This document shows positions 24,201 to 39,200 of a DNA stretch of 64,000 nucleotides, in pieces. This DNA comes from Saturnia japonica (Eukaryota; Arthropoda; Insecta; Lepidoptera; Saturniidae). The stretch covers positions 11,098,001 through 11,162,000 of the forward strand of contig CM065309.1 in the NCBI GenBank assembly GCA_033032175.1, in the 5' to 3' direction. Under the pieces are notes generated by a model. It did not search any database. It was not told the origin of the DNA and was given only the letters and a program-made list of their open reading frames with translations. The translations under genes were made by a program, and so were the position numbers. Each line of letters begins with the position of its first letter. Position 1 is the stretch's first letter.

Positions 24201-27200
24201 TAATATTTATGTAACACAAGCTTAATATTATTTTTATATCTTTCTTTATTTTTATTATGATACACATCTACATTCAATTAATTAAAATTATGATAATAGT
24301 ATCATCAAGTGCAATTACAAGTATTTAGATTGAACTGTGATAACACTGATATATTAGTTATATTAATGGCTCAGTTGTAGGATGCCGCATCCATTAACGT
24401 GATTTCTAAAATTTGTTCTAAAATAATCCATTATTTGCGAATGTGTTTTTTTATAAACATGGTTTTAATTCATATCGAAATAAATACGTTATTCATCACA
24501 AGTATTTAATTTTAGACAAAATTGCCTTTTACATCATTTTGATTTTAATGAATATCTTAGGAGATGTCACAGTTTTAAAATAACTCCACAGCAAAATAAT
24601 AATCAAGTACCGCGCGTGCATTTTAGGTATTTTGCCTAGGACAGTTGTTATTTGTAAGTTGCGCGGGTCAGCTAGTAAATCTATAAAATAATAATATGGT
24701 TCTTATAGGTAATTCATTAGTAATTTATTAATTTACCTACGATTTTACCCTTACAATATTATCACTATCATTGTAAAACTGTTTAATGGTAAACATCGAC
24801 ATCTATCAAGGGCAACGATAAGAATGATTTATATTGATACGTTTTCCAGAATGAGGGACTTGACAAACGGATAGACAAGCTGACAACAAAAATATCCTAT
24901 AAGTGTTCCATTTTACCATTATGATTTATGGAACCAAAAAAGATAAATCAGCTACCTATGATTAAACCATGTTTCCATTTTTATAGTTTTCAATGTTCAC
25001 TTTCATGAATATGGAAGTAATCAAAGCTTTTCTAACTAAATTTACATATTTAAATAATCTTAGGACTTTGCTATATGTTTTAACGTCACCTGTCCGTCAC
25101 CTAATGGACGAATTAAAAATTATATATATATTGATGTCAAGCATCTAATGCGGTGGGTCAGACCGGTTGTTGACGTGCCGATGGCGACGCTTTTGGCTCC
25201 AAAGTTGGCGGTGTGGAGCCGAGTTCGTTTTTTTAATAAACAGACTAGATCATTTCAATGTTTATGTCAAAACATGAGATTAAAAGCAGTTGGTAAGGAT
25301 CGCGACCACCATACCGCAGTAATAAAATAAACATCTTCACAGTGACTTTCTTTTGGTTATGTCGTGTTTCGGAATCACCCAGTATATATCCAGCAATCAA
25401 GTGGAGTGGTATGGATCACGACCACCATAGATATAGTAATATTCAGTAAGATGTTTCACATCTGCCGGGCGTTCCATGACGGCCAACTTTAAGACAATAT
25501 TTGTATACATAGTAGTTAAACTAAAGAGATATAAGTTCTGAAAATAACTTATACTGAACCATTGTCAACGCGAATTTGATCCTTCTTTATACCTATAGTA
25601 ATATAGTTTTGTTATTCAGAAAGTTCAATATAATGATAATTCATCATCATAAAAACGATATCATTATACTTTCGAAACCGTTTTAAATGTATAAAATTTA
25701 CCTTACATTACATTAATTATGTACATTTAACTAGTAATATCTGTCTGCATTAAAATATTTTAAGTTTATTAATTTCGTGTCGTGACTGGAGAACAGAAAT
25801 TTTAACGTTAGCTTCGGTTTTGTTTTATAATTTTGCTACCTAGAAAAGTATAATATAATACACTTCTTAGTAACAGTAAATATGTAATAATTAGAAATAA
25901 ACTGTAACAATCAAGTCAACTTAATTCAGTAAACTGCTTTAAAAAAAATTTGTCTACATGTATAACTATTAAAATTAATTGAAACATTTTTTTTTCTGTG
26001 GTTTTATAATAATTATATTATGTCGATTTTTGTTATTAGTTACTTATTCAATTCTACATACCTATTCTAAGTGGTTGTATAAAAGTCGCCTTCAACAAAG
26101 CACTGAGAATGCCAATCAAATTGTATTACACAAAATAATAAGCAGTACGCTTATTATTAATCCAGTTTTTATCTCTCCAAGGATGTCGTAAGTTTATATT
26201 ATATAATTTGGATTGTCAAGTAAGGGTAGTTATTATCTGACCAAATTACACAGAGATCACAGACAATTAAGTAATAAATGTGTGTTTAACGATCGCACAA
26301 AGTTCTATCTTGAACGGGAATCGAACTTCACCTTTAAGGCGTGTGATAGAGTCGAAACATTGAGATCATTAATTGTATTTATTTGCAATGTTGTATTGAG
26401 GTTATAATAAAACAATGTTTTATATAACACCATGAATATAATATTTTCATTAGCATCAACAGCTGGCGTTCCTAATGAAAAAGTTTTTAACCATTTTTTT
26501 TACACAAAACATTAAGGACGCGTTCTCAATAAGTGTTAATTTTCACTGTTTTCAGTACCGATTACAAAATAAACTATTTGTCTATGTTGCGTTAATAGTG
26601 GGGAACATAAGTTTTAAATGTATGCCAGGATCGTAACAGGTGGAAGGACGTGGTCTCACAGTCTACCCCGGTGGGAAATAGGCGTGATTTATGTATGTAT
26701 AAGTTTTAAATGTAGAATCATTAATTTTAAAATATAATGAAGAATTTACGGAAATAATATGCCGTTGCCAGAAAACACATTTGAGAAATAATTTATACTA
26801 ACTATGCCCGTCTGGACTACGAATGCCGTCGATTGGGCACATGCTAATCGTGCTTTCATCGCTCCTGGTTATTAATGCTTATTATAGGTGATCCTTAGAA
26901 GATAGACATAGGTATCTATTCTGCCTTTATTTTAGATATTTCTAATATCTACAATTATGTACTACACTGATTTGATATACCTATCTCTTATGGTTTACTC
27001 AGTTTATGTAACACATGGGATAATTGTAGAGATTACTTCCTACAACATATCCACATACTTTACCTGTTTATAGTATTAATATAGATCAGATTAGAGTGAG
27101 CTCAAACAAATGTCTGCATGCAAACGTCGGACACTAGGTCGATTAAGAAACATTTGGCTTAACACTCCAACCTTAGGTAACCTTAAGAAACATTTACATA

Positions 27201-30200
27201 AAAGCATCTTTCAAAAACTGTGTTCTAACAATGTATTAAATAATACGTAACCACTGAACAGAAAAATCGAATAAAAAGAGCAAGACGACGTTAATACTTA
27301 TTTCAAAAATATGCTTTGTAGTTACTTACTATAATGTTGTGAGTTGTGACACCACATTTAATCTAATTTTTTATAAGATTGTCGTTGTAATTTAGGCATA
27401 TGAATAATAATAAAAAATATCGAATTTCCAGTGTATTTTTTAATAAAACATTGAGCAAATATGTTTATAATTTTTGTCTCTTTTTATTAAACTCTATGAA
27501 ACAATTAAATTTAAAAGCAAGGACTTTTGATTTCCAGACCTGGCATAAAAATACATTAAGCAGTGTTTCATTAATTTTACAAAAGCAGGTAGTTTTTCAT
27601 AAGTTTTACATAAAACAGTTTTACAAAATTTCGACTTCAGCTAATATTGTATGTTACTTCTTTACTTTGTCATGTTTTGGACAGTAACCTTTTAATTCAG
27701 CATTGCTCTGTTGGGCAACTGTATACATACCAAAGTGCTAGTAAAGAAGCTAAAATGGTCTACTAGCAAAAAGGGATTACGCACGCGTTGAACGCAATTT
27801 CGAGAACGCACTTATCGCGATAACGTTAATATTGGTGTAATTGGTGTTACTAAGATTTTGGCACTTCAGGCTAAATCGGACACTACGCTCCACTGCATTG
27901 TTGGTAAACTCTCATAAAACATTCATAAGATTTTGTCGCGATGAAGTTCGCTTTCGCAGCCAGTGGCCACACTTCAGTGAGTCGGGCATCGAGCGTAGCG
28001 GACATATTAGCGTAAATTAGCTATATAAACATCTGGGCGACCGAGCATTGCTCGGTGTCTTCCAACAAAAAAAAACACTTATCTAGGTATACTTGGAATG
28101 TAAAACTTTATCTAAATACAAAGTTTCATCGAAATCGTTTTCAAGAAACCAATTACCATATATGTATATAATACAAGAATTGTTCACTTAATATAATAAG
28201 AAATATGCAATTTCGATATAGCATGGACTGCTTTGAGGCGTAGTCGATAATCTGTCACCTGAAGACAAATGTAAGAAATAAATATTTGCCACTATAAAAT
28301 ATCGAGCAACTGATCATCAATGATCTTTTTGCTTTTGTTGTAGCAATTAGCATTGCGATGACGCATGTGACCATGCATGCCCTGCTAAACTAAAGAATTT
28401 AATGTAGTCTTAAGGAAATTATGATTACGCATTATCGTCTCAATAAAGAAGGATGAAGGTAATGTAACCCGGATACTCTAAGACGTTAATAAAAAGCAAA
28501 TTTCCAAATCAATGAACAGACGTTAGTATAATGTATATGACATCATTATAACACTTGTAATAAGTAATGTATGTACAGTATACAGTCTAGAATTACATAA
28601 TGTAAATTTATCTCGACGAACGTTCCTCGATCATATCGGGGACGTTCTAAAGAAAGGTCAGCACGAGTACTCGAAGTTTAAACCGACGAGTGTGCTTGAA
28701 AAGATTGATGAATGTTGATGAAGCGAAATATGTATAACAGGATCTTAGCAAGTTGAAGGACGTGGTTTCTGCCCCGTTGGGAGAGAGGCGTGATTTATGT
28801 ACGAGGTGTGTTCTAAAAGTATTCGAGTAATCATAACTTCTTCATAACTACAACATAACTAACTACAACTTCAAACTATAAACTACAACATAACTATAAC
28901 TTCAACATAACTTCGCGCCAAAACGTTCTAATGACTTTTATGAAGTACGCGCGTCGAAAGTGGCTCTTCACAACGTCATCGACTAACATGGTAACCGACG
29001 ATATTTGTTATTTCGAGCGCAGCGTGTCTTTACACACATTGCCGACTTTACTTTCGTCGTATTTTGCTATCGTTGAAAATGACGGAGAGATCGGAACAAC
29101 GAATTTGTACAAAGTTTTACTCCAAACTTGAAAAGAGTTGTGTAGAGACCATAAAAATGATGCAGGAGGCCATTAAAGATGTTTGTATGGGCAAAACTCA
29201 AATAAAAGAATGGTACAAGCGATTCAAAAACGTTCGCACGAGTGTTGATATCGATTCGCGTTCTGGCCGACCTTCGAGCTTGATAACACCGAAAAATATC
29301 GAACGTGTGCAATTCGATTCGAACGCGATTGATTGTGCGCGAAATAGAAGATGATCTCGGGACACCAAATACTTGTGTTTCGAGAATTCTGACCGAGAAT
29401 TTGGAAATTACTCGCGTGTGTGCGAATTTCATTCTAAAAATGCTCACAGTAGAGCAGAAAAGGCTTCGCTTCGAAATCTCTCAGGACAACTTAGAAATGG
29501 TTATTGATGATGAAAATGTGCTCCGGAAGAGTATTATCGGTGGTGTGTCCTGGGTTTACAGTTATGATTCCGAAAGGAAACAACAATCCTCACAATGGAA
29601 GCTTCCATCTGAGCTACGACCGAAGAAAGACCTTCAGAGTCGGAGCAATGTTAAGTCCATGTTAATAGTTTTATTTGATTTCGAACGTGTCGTGGATCAC
29701 AAATATGCACTGAGAGGTCAAAAAATAAAAATAAAGAATATTACCGCGAAGTTCTGAAAAGATTGCGAGGCTCGTTGATTTGGAAACCGCCGCATTTTTG
29801 GGCGAGTGGCAACTGGCCTCTCCACCACTATAACTCGCCAGCGCATTCATCAAAGTTCGTACAACAATTTTTAACGTGACTGCGTCAACTTCTGTACGTT
29901 CATTCCCCCCCTCTCCCACTTTTGACTTTATCCAAAATTAAAAATGCCGGTCAAAGGAACCGGTTTGATGATAGAGAGACGGTTGAAAGGAATGCGACGC
30001 GTGCATTCATAGCCATTCCGAAAACCGATTACCAGAACTGCATCAGGATGCGGAAGTACCGATGGGAGCATCTTGTTCAGTCGAAGGAGGACTACTTCCA
30101 AGGATGCCATGAGCCGGATGTCGAAAAATAATACCAGTGCGAAGTTACAGGTACAGGTCCGATACTTTTGGGGCACAGGTGTATGTATGTATATTTACCA

Positions 30201-33200
30201 AAATTCACACAATAAGAGAGTTAGGGCACAGAGAAATGTCTTTGGAGTTTTATCTCTATTTGAGGTAGTTCGACTGGTGGAATATCTCCAACCTTACAAA
30301 AGATCGCTGACAAATAACCTTGTGTTGTGTTCCAGCGGTGAGTATAGTTTCCAGACTCCTCGGGGCAGGAGGTTCAGGTCGGCAACGCGCTAGTGATACC
30401 TATGGTATTATAAGCGTCTATAGGCTATATGGAAGCCGCTTACCATCAGGCGGTCTTAACTCTTGTTTGCCTCCTTAGCTATGAATTTAAAAAAATCGGC
30501 TTTGGACGTTACAAGTTGACACGACCCATCATAAAACAAATTAAAGATAAATGTCGAATACTGTCGTCTTCAACAGTTTAAAAATATTTATTATTAAACT
30601 TAATAAGACTAAAAAAATGTTATATTACAATTTTATAACCATGTTATGGAAGCTGCAGAAACGTCTCATGATTTGCCCTACTTTTTACTGTATTGTTATG
30701 AATCGTTAATAATACCTACATTAGAAATCGTAAAATAGAATAATAATTTTTAACCGTTTTTAGTGAAAAGTGTATACGGGAAATACATGCCTTTTCTCAT
30801 TTGATACGGCATATGAATTGTCAAAAATTACGGGATGTAAATAACTACCTATTAATAGTAATAAAAACAATAATGTGAACGAATTTATTGAATTCATTAT
30901 CAGTTTAATCAAATTGGTCTGGAAACATTAAAACTTAATTACTAAAAGCAGTTGTATTCAATACTCTAATATAGCATCTCAATTATGGTATGATGTATAC
31001 TTTCCGCCTACAAAATTCGATGAGAATCGGGTTGAAAATTGATGATTTTTTTTTTACTTTTTGCATTTTTACGTTTTATAGAAGTATATTTGTAAGTTTT
31101 CTATAATATTTTAGCAATTATGCAATTACTTTTACTTCCCTTGTACAAAATTCCTTGAAAATCGGTTAAGAATTAATGTTTTTTTTTTTTAATTTTCTTT
31201 TTCGATTTATATAATTAGTAATATTGAAATTTCTTATACCTTATCAATTGACCAATGACATAAGCATCCCGTGTACAAAATTTCTTAAGAATCGGTCAAG
31301 TCTTTTTTGGTTTAAATCCGGGCATACAAACAGACAGCCAGATAAACAAAAAAAATTTTTATACCATATTCGTGATCACTATCTTTCCTATAGTATGCCT
31401 ATCAGGAAATTTGGACAATAATTTATCTGTACAGGCAGAACTACAACACAGATTTATTAATATAGAAGTATTGTTTATATTATGTGCACATTTAAATTGC
31501 ATTTCGATTTCTTATGGTATCAGTTCTGTATTAATTTTTACCATATGTTTTCACCAACATACCGTTTTCAACTTTTTCATACATACTTCTAGAATAAGTG
31601 ATTTATTTACAAGCAATATCAAATTTATAATAAACAAGGCAATAGATATTTTATCTTTAAAAAAACAAAAAAACATAGGTTGCCATAATATTACTTATAC
31701 GCTTTAATTATATCCTAATTCAACTACCTGTCTAACTGTCTTTGCTATATTGATCTTCAAAGTCAATAAGACTAAAATAAAAACAACCGGTTATGTAGGT
31801 GGGCGCACGTGTTGTGAATTGTGAAACATTAGTATATGTTGGTGTTATCGAATGTGTACGGAAATAAATTGCAGAACTCTTCCTTGTGGTGTGTGTTTAT
31901 GGACAAGTCGTCCGCGCCTGTCAATTTCATCATCATAATTATAACTATGCAACAAGACGTAAATACCACCAACGCTTAGTAAAAATTTTAATACATTCAA
32001 TTGTTATTGCAGTAAAAGAGTAAAAGTAATCCATTTCATTAGGACTACAACCAGTCTGGTTTCATCAATTACATTTTGGGTCAAGTTTTGTCGAGTCCGA
32101 TTGATTTTGTCAGATACGGTTTTCAAGGTTCGTGTTCTCTTTATATACGGTCTCGTTTCGTCGACCTCTGTGGCAATAAATCTTAGCTTTCGGTTTCACG
32201 GTCCTCTTTGTTACTTTGATAACATGATGGATAAGCATTTTAGTTTGCTAGTATCTTTAATGCATTTTACCTTTATAGCATTAAGAGGGAGGTCAGTTTG
32301 ATATTTGTAGACAATGTAATTTTGTATTTAAGTAATTGCGAAATATTGTTGATCATAGATTTAATTGGATTTTTTAAACTTTTAAATTTACTGAAGCGTT
32401 GACGTTTTAATGGTATTGCGATCGGAACCTCTTTAATCGATTTGATTTTAAATTCTACAATAAACTTAAGCTTTCGTTGAAATTAACATCGTGTATTGAA
32501 GCAAAAATGAGTGATAGCGTGAATCTTGAACGCTTTGAGAAATGTATTTGTTGTTCCTCAGTGTTCTCTGACTAGATGTGACCCGCGGTTTCTCCCGCGT
32601 ATAATTTAAAAAAAATCACCGACTGATAATTCATAATATTTCACTACAGACAATATTTTTAGTAACATTTTCATGTGGTATTAAAATTAAAACATTAGTT
32701 TTCACCAAACATTGTTTTACCGAGGCGAGCGTTGAATTAATTATTTTAATTTTCCATTATCGCCAAGTCGAGCCCAAGTCACGGCCTTACCATGTTTACT
32801 GGAAACATTTCGGCCTATTTACACGCCTCTGTCTAGCAGCACTGGGTTATTGTAGATAGCTGAAATTCTGTTAATAATACTTATAGAAAACCCTACAATG
32901 TCAAGTTTTTTCAAGTTGATAGCTTCATCCGTTTAGAAGTTATATGGTTGCAAAGTTACGAAAATTCAACATTGACGGAGTCATCATCATCAAAATAGAA
33001 CTAGTACTTTCCCAATATCTAGAGAGCTGAAATTTGGCACAGAGATAGGGATTAATACCCACATAAAGGGCAACTATCAAAACTTGCATTTTCGAAGATT
33101 TGACCTTGACGTGAAAACCGATAGCCTAGCCCAACTATTAGAGATATCGAAATACCGCAATAGATTTTTTTTTTAATCTAATGAACATTTTCTGATGACA

Positions 33201-36200
33201 CGTAAAAATATAGGGTTTTTGGAGTACCTTATGTGGAACCTTAAGGGCCTCACCAAACTATAAGAACTATCGAAATGCCGGCTTAGTAAAAAATATTTAA
33301 TAATCTGATGAGCGTTTTCTAGTGGCATATAAAAATTGTAAGTCAAGAGTACCTGTTGTGGAACAGTAAGATCTCCGCCAAACTATAAGAGCTATCGAAA
33401 TGCCACCTTAGTAAAAATTATTTAGTAATCTGATGAGCGTTTTCTGATGAAACATAAAAATAGATAGTCTGGAGTACCTGATGTGGAACCCATGGAGCCT
33501 AGTCAAACTGTAAAATATGTTGTAAAATGTCGCTTTAGTGAAAATGAGCTCTGTGGAACACGAAGTCCTCGTTCAGATATATTGTTTCCTAAGCGCAACG
33601 TTAACTGGCGCTGACTCGTGTTTATGTGAACGGTTTGTGTTAATATTAGAAAGTCCAGGTGCGCGTTGTGTGAATGCGCGTTGACGCACGTTCATCTGAA
33701 CAGGGCCTAAGAGCAAGAAATTCAATCAATCAACATGAAAGCCCTTTTCTGCTTAACGATATTATGAAATTTCATTATCTGATTTAGAAATTTCATAATA
33801 AACTACAAAAAGAAGTGAAATCCCAACAAAAATATTTTGTAAAAAACGAGCCTAGTCTCGATTAAGATGCTTTTTCTATAAAAAGTAGTGAAATCTTAAA
33901 ATAATATATTTCTGTAGAACATTGTATTTACATATCACTAACCATTACAACACCAGCGCACGCGTATAAAGCAAACCGGGAGCGCTTTGTCTTCCGACAT
34001 ACTTAACAAAAATAAATATTAGGTATAAATATTGGCGTTTTGAATCTCATATGAAATCATAAATATCTGGTGTCTGGTTAGAAATTCCAAATTTAGGCTT
34101 GTGTATTTGTGTTTTCAATTTAGTGATTCATTTGTTTTCACACCATTTTATTTTTCTTTGACATCGTTATTTTCACAAAATAGAAAATTTAAAATATCGC
34201 CTTATTTGCGAATATAAGTTCTATTGTGGCATCAGCGCTGCAGAATCAGCTCAAAAAATTAATAATGTGTATGGGAAAGCTACTGTAAAAGAAAACACGG
34301 TACGTTTTTGGTCCCAACATTTTCGTTCTGGAAATTTTGACCTACGAAACAAACCCCGCGGATGGCCGGAGCCCCTAGCTAAAAATGAAGAATCAAAGGT
34401 GATCATTGAAGCGGATCATTCGCAAACCATATCAGAGTTAGAGGCTTGCTTCGGTGTGAATGATAAAAAAATATTCACTTGAAACAAACAGGACAAGTGA
34501 AAAAGCTCGAGAAATGGTTACCGCATGAATTGACTGAAGCACGCCAACAAACACCTATTGAGTTCTGCATTACATTACTCAACCGTCACAATAACGACAG
34601 AATTTTGAAACGTATTGTTACTTGTGACGAAAAATGGATCCTTTACGACAATCGGAAACACTCATCACAGTGGTTGAACCCAGGAGAACCGGCCAAATCC
34701 TGTCCCAAGCGAAAGTCGTCTCAGAAAAAGTTACTGGTGAGTGTTTGGTGGACCAGTGCTGATGTCATACACTACAGCTTCGTAAGATCTGTCCAGACGA
34801 TAACGGCAGATCTGTATTGTCAACAATTGCAAACCATGATGGAAAAGCTAGCCGTTAAACAACCGAGACTGGTCAATATCTCAAGCCCACTGCTGCTTCA
34901 GAACAACGCTAGAACCCATACTTTACGACCGACGGTCGCTAAATTAGAGGAACTGCGGTTGGAATGTCTCCGAAATCCACCATATTCCTCGGACATTGCT
35001 TCAACAGATTACCGCTTTATTCGGAATTTGGACAATTTCTTGCATGGAAAATAAATTCAATTCCGATGAGTCTGTCCAAACTGCCTTCAAAGATTTTATT
35101 GATTCTTGCTCTCACAATTTTTTCAGCAATGGAATTAATTAACTCCCTTTAAAATGGCGAAAGTTCATAGATAATAATGGTACATACTTCGATTGATTAA
35201 ATGTATAATTTCATAATATTATTTTCATTTTACTTATACCATGTAAAACGCTAATTTCATATGTAAGTACCTAATATTTAAGACTGGCTGAGAGATGTAG
35301 CTCAATTCTGGATAGCCTATACTATTCCTCATGAATCTGGCTATCATATACAAACAGAATATTTTCTCATTAGACTGGTAGTTCCAGAGATTAAAGTGTT
35401 AACAAACGAAAAAAAAAAAAAATTCCGCTTTATTACACGGGATGCGTTTTTAAGTTCGCGGAATTGTGGGGTTGAAAGGGGGGTAGCAGGCTCGTTAAGG
35501 GTTTAACGTGTTCAATGATTCATTTGTATAAATGTAGAGTTTTGTCACAATTGAATCATTCGTTTTCGAACTCAATCGGCGAAAAAGTTGGGAAAATGGA
35601 GAAAATCGAGTATCGCGCTGTCGTCAAGTTTCTTACCATGCAAGGAAAATCAGTTCAAATCAAACTGGACGAGATGTCATCTATTTACGGAGACTCTTGT
35701 CCTGAGAAAACCGTGGTTCAGAAGTGGCACAGACTTTTTAAGTAAGGCAGAGAATCACTTGAAGACGACCTATGATCACTTTGGAACTGGTTGAAAAAGT
35801 CGAATAATTAGTATCGAAAGATCCTCGTCTATAAAATAAACAGCTTGCAGAAGTCGTTGGAGTATCCGATGCAACTATTTTTAGCCCAATCCGTTCAGTG
35901 GTTTAAGCTCTGTGTTGATGATCAATCAGTCAGTTACGGTTTCCTTTTATATGAGTTTAGATTACAAACAGACACTTCAGTTATATTTATTTTTTGAGAT
36001 TTAGTGAGTAAGAATTATTTTTGGCTCCCATTTTAGTTAACCTTCAACCTAATCTTTTCTAGTTAAGATAATAAATTATAATTGATGTATATAAGCAAAT
36101 TCTGTGCATATTATATTTTATAATTCTATATAGTTTTGATATCGATCACCAAACCACGGTGACGCTGTAAAAGCCGTCTGAGGCTCCAGGTCTAACAGTA

Positions 36201-39200
36201 TAGTCAGAAAAAAAAATATCGATCAAATTACCTATCATTACATTTTTATTTATCTCTATTTTTATTATTTCTATTTACTCTCAATTTAAGTCAACGTAGA
36301 CGACATGTTGAACCCATAAATGAGGATAGTGACCCTTGTGATTATCATACAAAATGAGTTTGAAAGAATCGTAACAACCAGCTTGTAATTATGTTAAACA
36401 AACTAAAAATAACGACCACCAACCTGTTGAAGCCATAATAGCAAGTGTAATGTTGTGAAACATGTTCGGTTCAACGAGACGGTCTAGTTATGCAAGAGTA
36501 ATAATAATCTTAACAAATCAACCCACCACTACGTGTTTCAACGTGCGTGCTCATAACGCTTTATCAAAATCACGGAAATCATTAAGGCTTAAATCCGGAA
36601 TCCTTAAAACACAGTCACGATGCGAACAAAACGGCCCTACGTGTAAACAAGACAAAATAAGTGCACCATAAGTTACGTAATGTATACCCAAGAAATTGCA
36701 TTGCATAACCTCGCCAAGTTTGCTAATTGAGTAATGAGAAATTACTGGTTTGTTGTGATTTGTATGTTTACTCTATGTATTTCTTGTAAATAGGTTGTTT
36801 TCGTTTAAATATGATTGCGACTTAAAAACAAATGTTTAAGCGGCTGTTTGTACGACTTTCATAATCTCAAACGATAACAGCTATACCTACTTACTATGAT
36901 AACCAGTTAACTGGCTAGACTGTTCTCCTTTAGAAGAGAAAGTGTACATTTGTCTCATAGTTCTTCCTAGAATACTTTCAGCTGCAAATGCCACAATGGT
37001 TAACGGAATCAATATTATTAATTTCGCATATCAATCTGTAGTTATCTTCTGATGGCCGATACACAGTAAATCCTTAAAATTATAAAACCGACAAGTGGTT
37101 AACGGTACTGAATATAACGGTACTATAAAGTAGATTAAATTATTAAAATATTCAAATTTAGTTGCTTGATCGTTGATAGTGTCAATCATTTTATTTATGG
37201 CAGTAGGCATTCCGGTTCCAATGAATTTTTGTTTCTAACACTCATGAAACTTCGTCGTTAAAACTTTGTCTTAGCCGGACTACAACGAGACATGTTATTG
37301 AACAACCAATTATCATATTTTATATGCGATTGCACGAGGACGTGCTGAAACGTAACTCCATTGTTCACGCTGGTCACAGACATCGTCATGATTCTTATGT
37401 TTGTCCTTAAACTCAATTGGCTCTATTTATGAAGCTAACGGGATTCGTGTCAATGTGCATTGATTGATATAAAATATGAGGACATAATTTCATACACGGC
37501 CATTTAATTCCAAACTAAGCAAATCTTGTAATATTGTAACTAAACAGCTGATATACATACATAGATAATATTTAACACCCAGACACACACAACTGTCATT
37601 TATTGCTCACATCACACAAAGTCAGTCAGTAGCGTTTACTACCATTGCGCCACGAGGCCTGTATAAAATACTTCCTTTTTATCCCTCTATCCTAAGCTGA
37701 TTTCTATTAGCTATTTCGCGCTTGCAATATTAAATCCTATAACAGAATGATGATTACTTTTGTTGAAAACCACTTTGATTTCGGACGAGGGTTATAGTAA
37801 TCAAAAGTGAAAGGTAAGCGTATTATTATGCACAGAACCAAAATTAGAACATGGATCGTACTTTAATACTTGAGTAATTTTAACTTAAGCTATATTATTG
37901 CATTTTAATGTTTACAATTTTTATAGATTCTTCCTTAAATTATTGATTACATTCCTACAAACGCTTATATATTATTTATTTCATAGATACCACAAGTAGA
38001 ATAATCCACAAGAAAAAGTGGCCATGAAATAGATTCTTTAACCAGATTCCTATATTATTATTGACGCTACGATGACTTCATTCATACCTTTGACGTATAT
38101 GATGATTACCTGTTACGTATCTTCGATAACTAAAAAGGATGACAAAGACCAAAAAATTTGTTATAAGTGTTTTTAAATTAGTCTTGACTGATTATAAAAT
38201 AAACATTTAAATGAAATAAGAAATTCGCAAAAGCAACGTTGTGAATATTTCTTGTTACTTACGGTAGTAAGGTTAAATCCTGATAAGTAATAAAAAAGTT
38301 AAAATTGTGAACTGTGACGCTAGTTTCAGGTATGTTAAAGACTAGTTGAATAGAGATCGTTCTAGTTACCGGATTTCATTCAAAGGCGTTACCTTGACGA
38401 CCTGGGATCTTTGTAATATAAATCAACATCACTTGCTTTACAACACTTCCTGGTACTCTCGTTGACTCGATGCCAGATTAAAAATATACCAATAATGACA
38501 AAAAATAAGTTATAAGTTCATTAACTATCCATACAAATGCTAAAAACTTTTGGATAAAAATAGTTTTTTTTAAGTAGATATGTAAGTAAGTAAGTCAGTA
38601 CATTGTTAGTTAAAAAGAATGAAAAAAAAAACAAGTTCTAATAGTTTCATTAATAATCAAAAATGTTGAAATCAACACCTTTAATATAACATGAAAATGT
38701 GTAAATATTTCGATGCTTTATTAATGTCTCATTACAATGAGAAAACCCTTATTCATAAAATTCCGACTTTTATCCGTAACAACACGTGTTTAAGACATTG
38801 TTGATAAAGCTCTTGGTGAACAAGATAATGTTTCTTCATAAAATATGACACGCTTCTCAAATGGAATGATGTAAATTGAACGACCTTTATTATTTGTCGT
38901 GTAAAGAACATTCAGTGACGCGAAAAATTTTGTTTGCCAATTATTTCATAATCGGAAACTTGTTCTATTTTGTATGTATGCCGTAAATGCTTGTGAATTG
39001 TGTTTAAGGGCTAAGTTAAGTATCTAAATAATGATCCCAAGGAACTGTAGTCACGATTAGCAACAAACATTTTTTTTCATCAATCCTCAAAGTTTTACGG
39101 TAGATTGCGTCACCGAAGATTACAAACCTTTTCCTTTGTATCTCCAGATCCGTTTTAAAATGGAAAACCCCACGGAATAATGGAATTGTGCGTTTATTAC

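Noticed and set aside
25148..25330. 60-codon [23 protein letters not shown]...
   Set aside because: It lies in a repeat whose inverted copy is at 56.0-57.0 kb; the frame is a by-product of the repeat.
27400..27687. 95-codon ORF rich in Phe, Lys and Asn
   Set aside because: Low-complexity translation of A/T-rich DNA with no family resemblance and no splice context.
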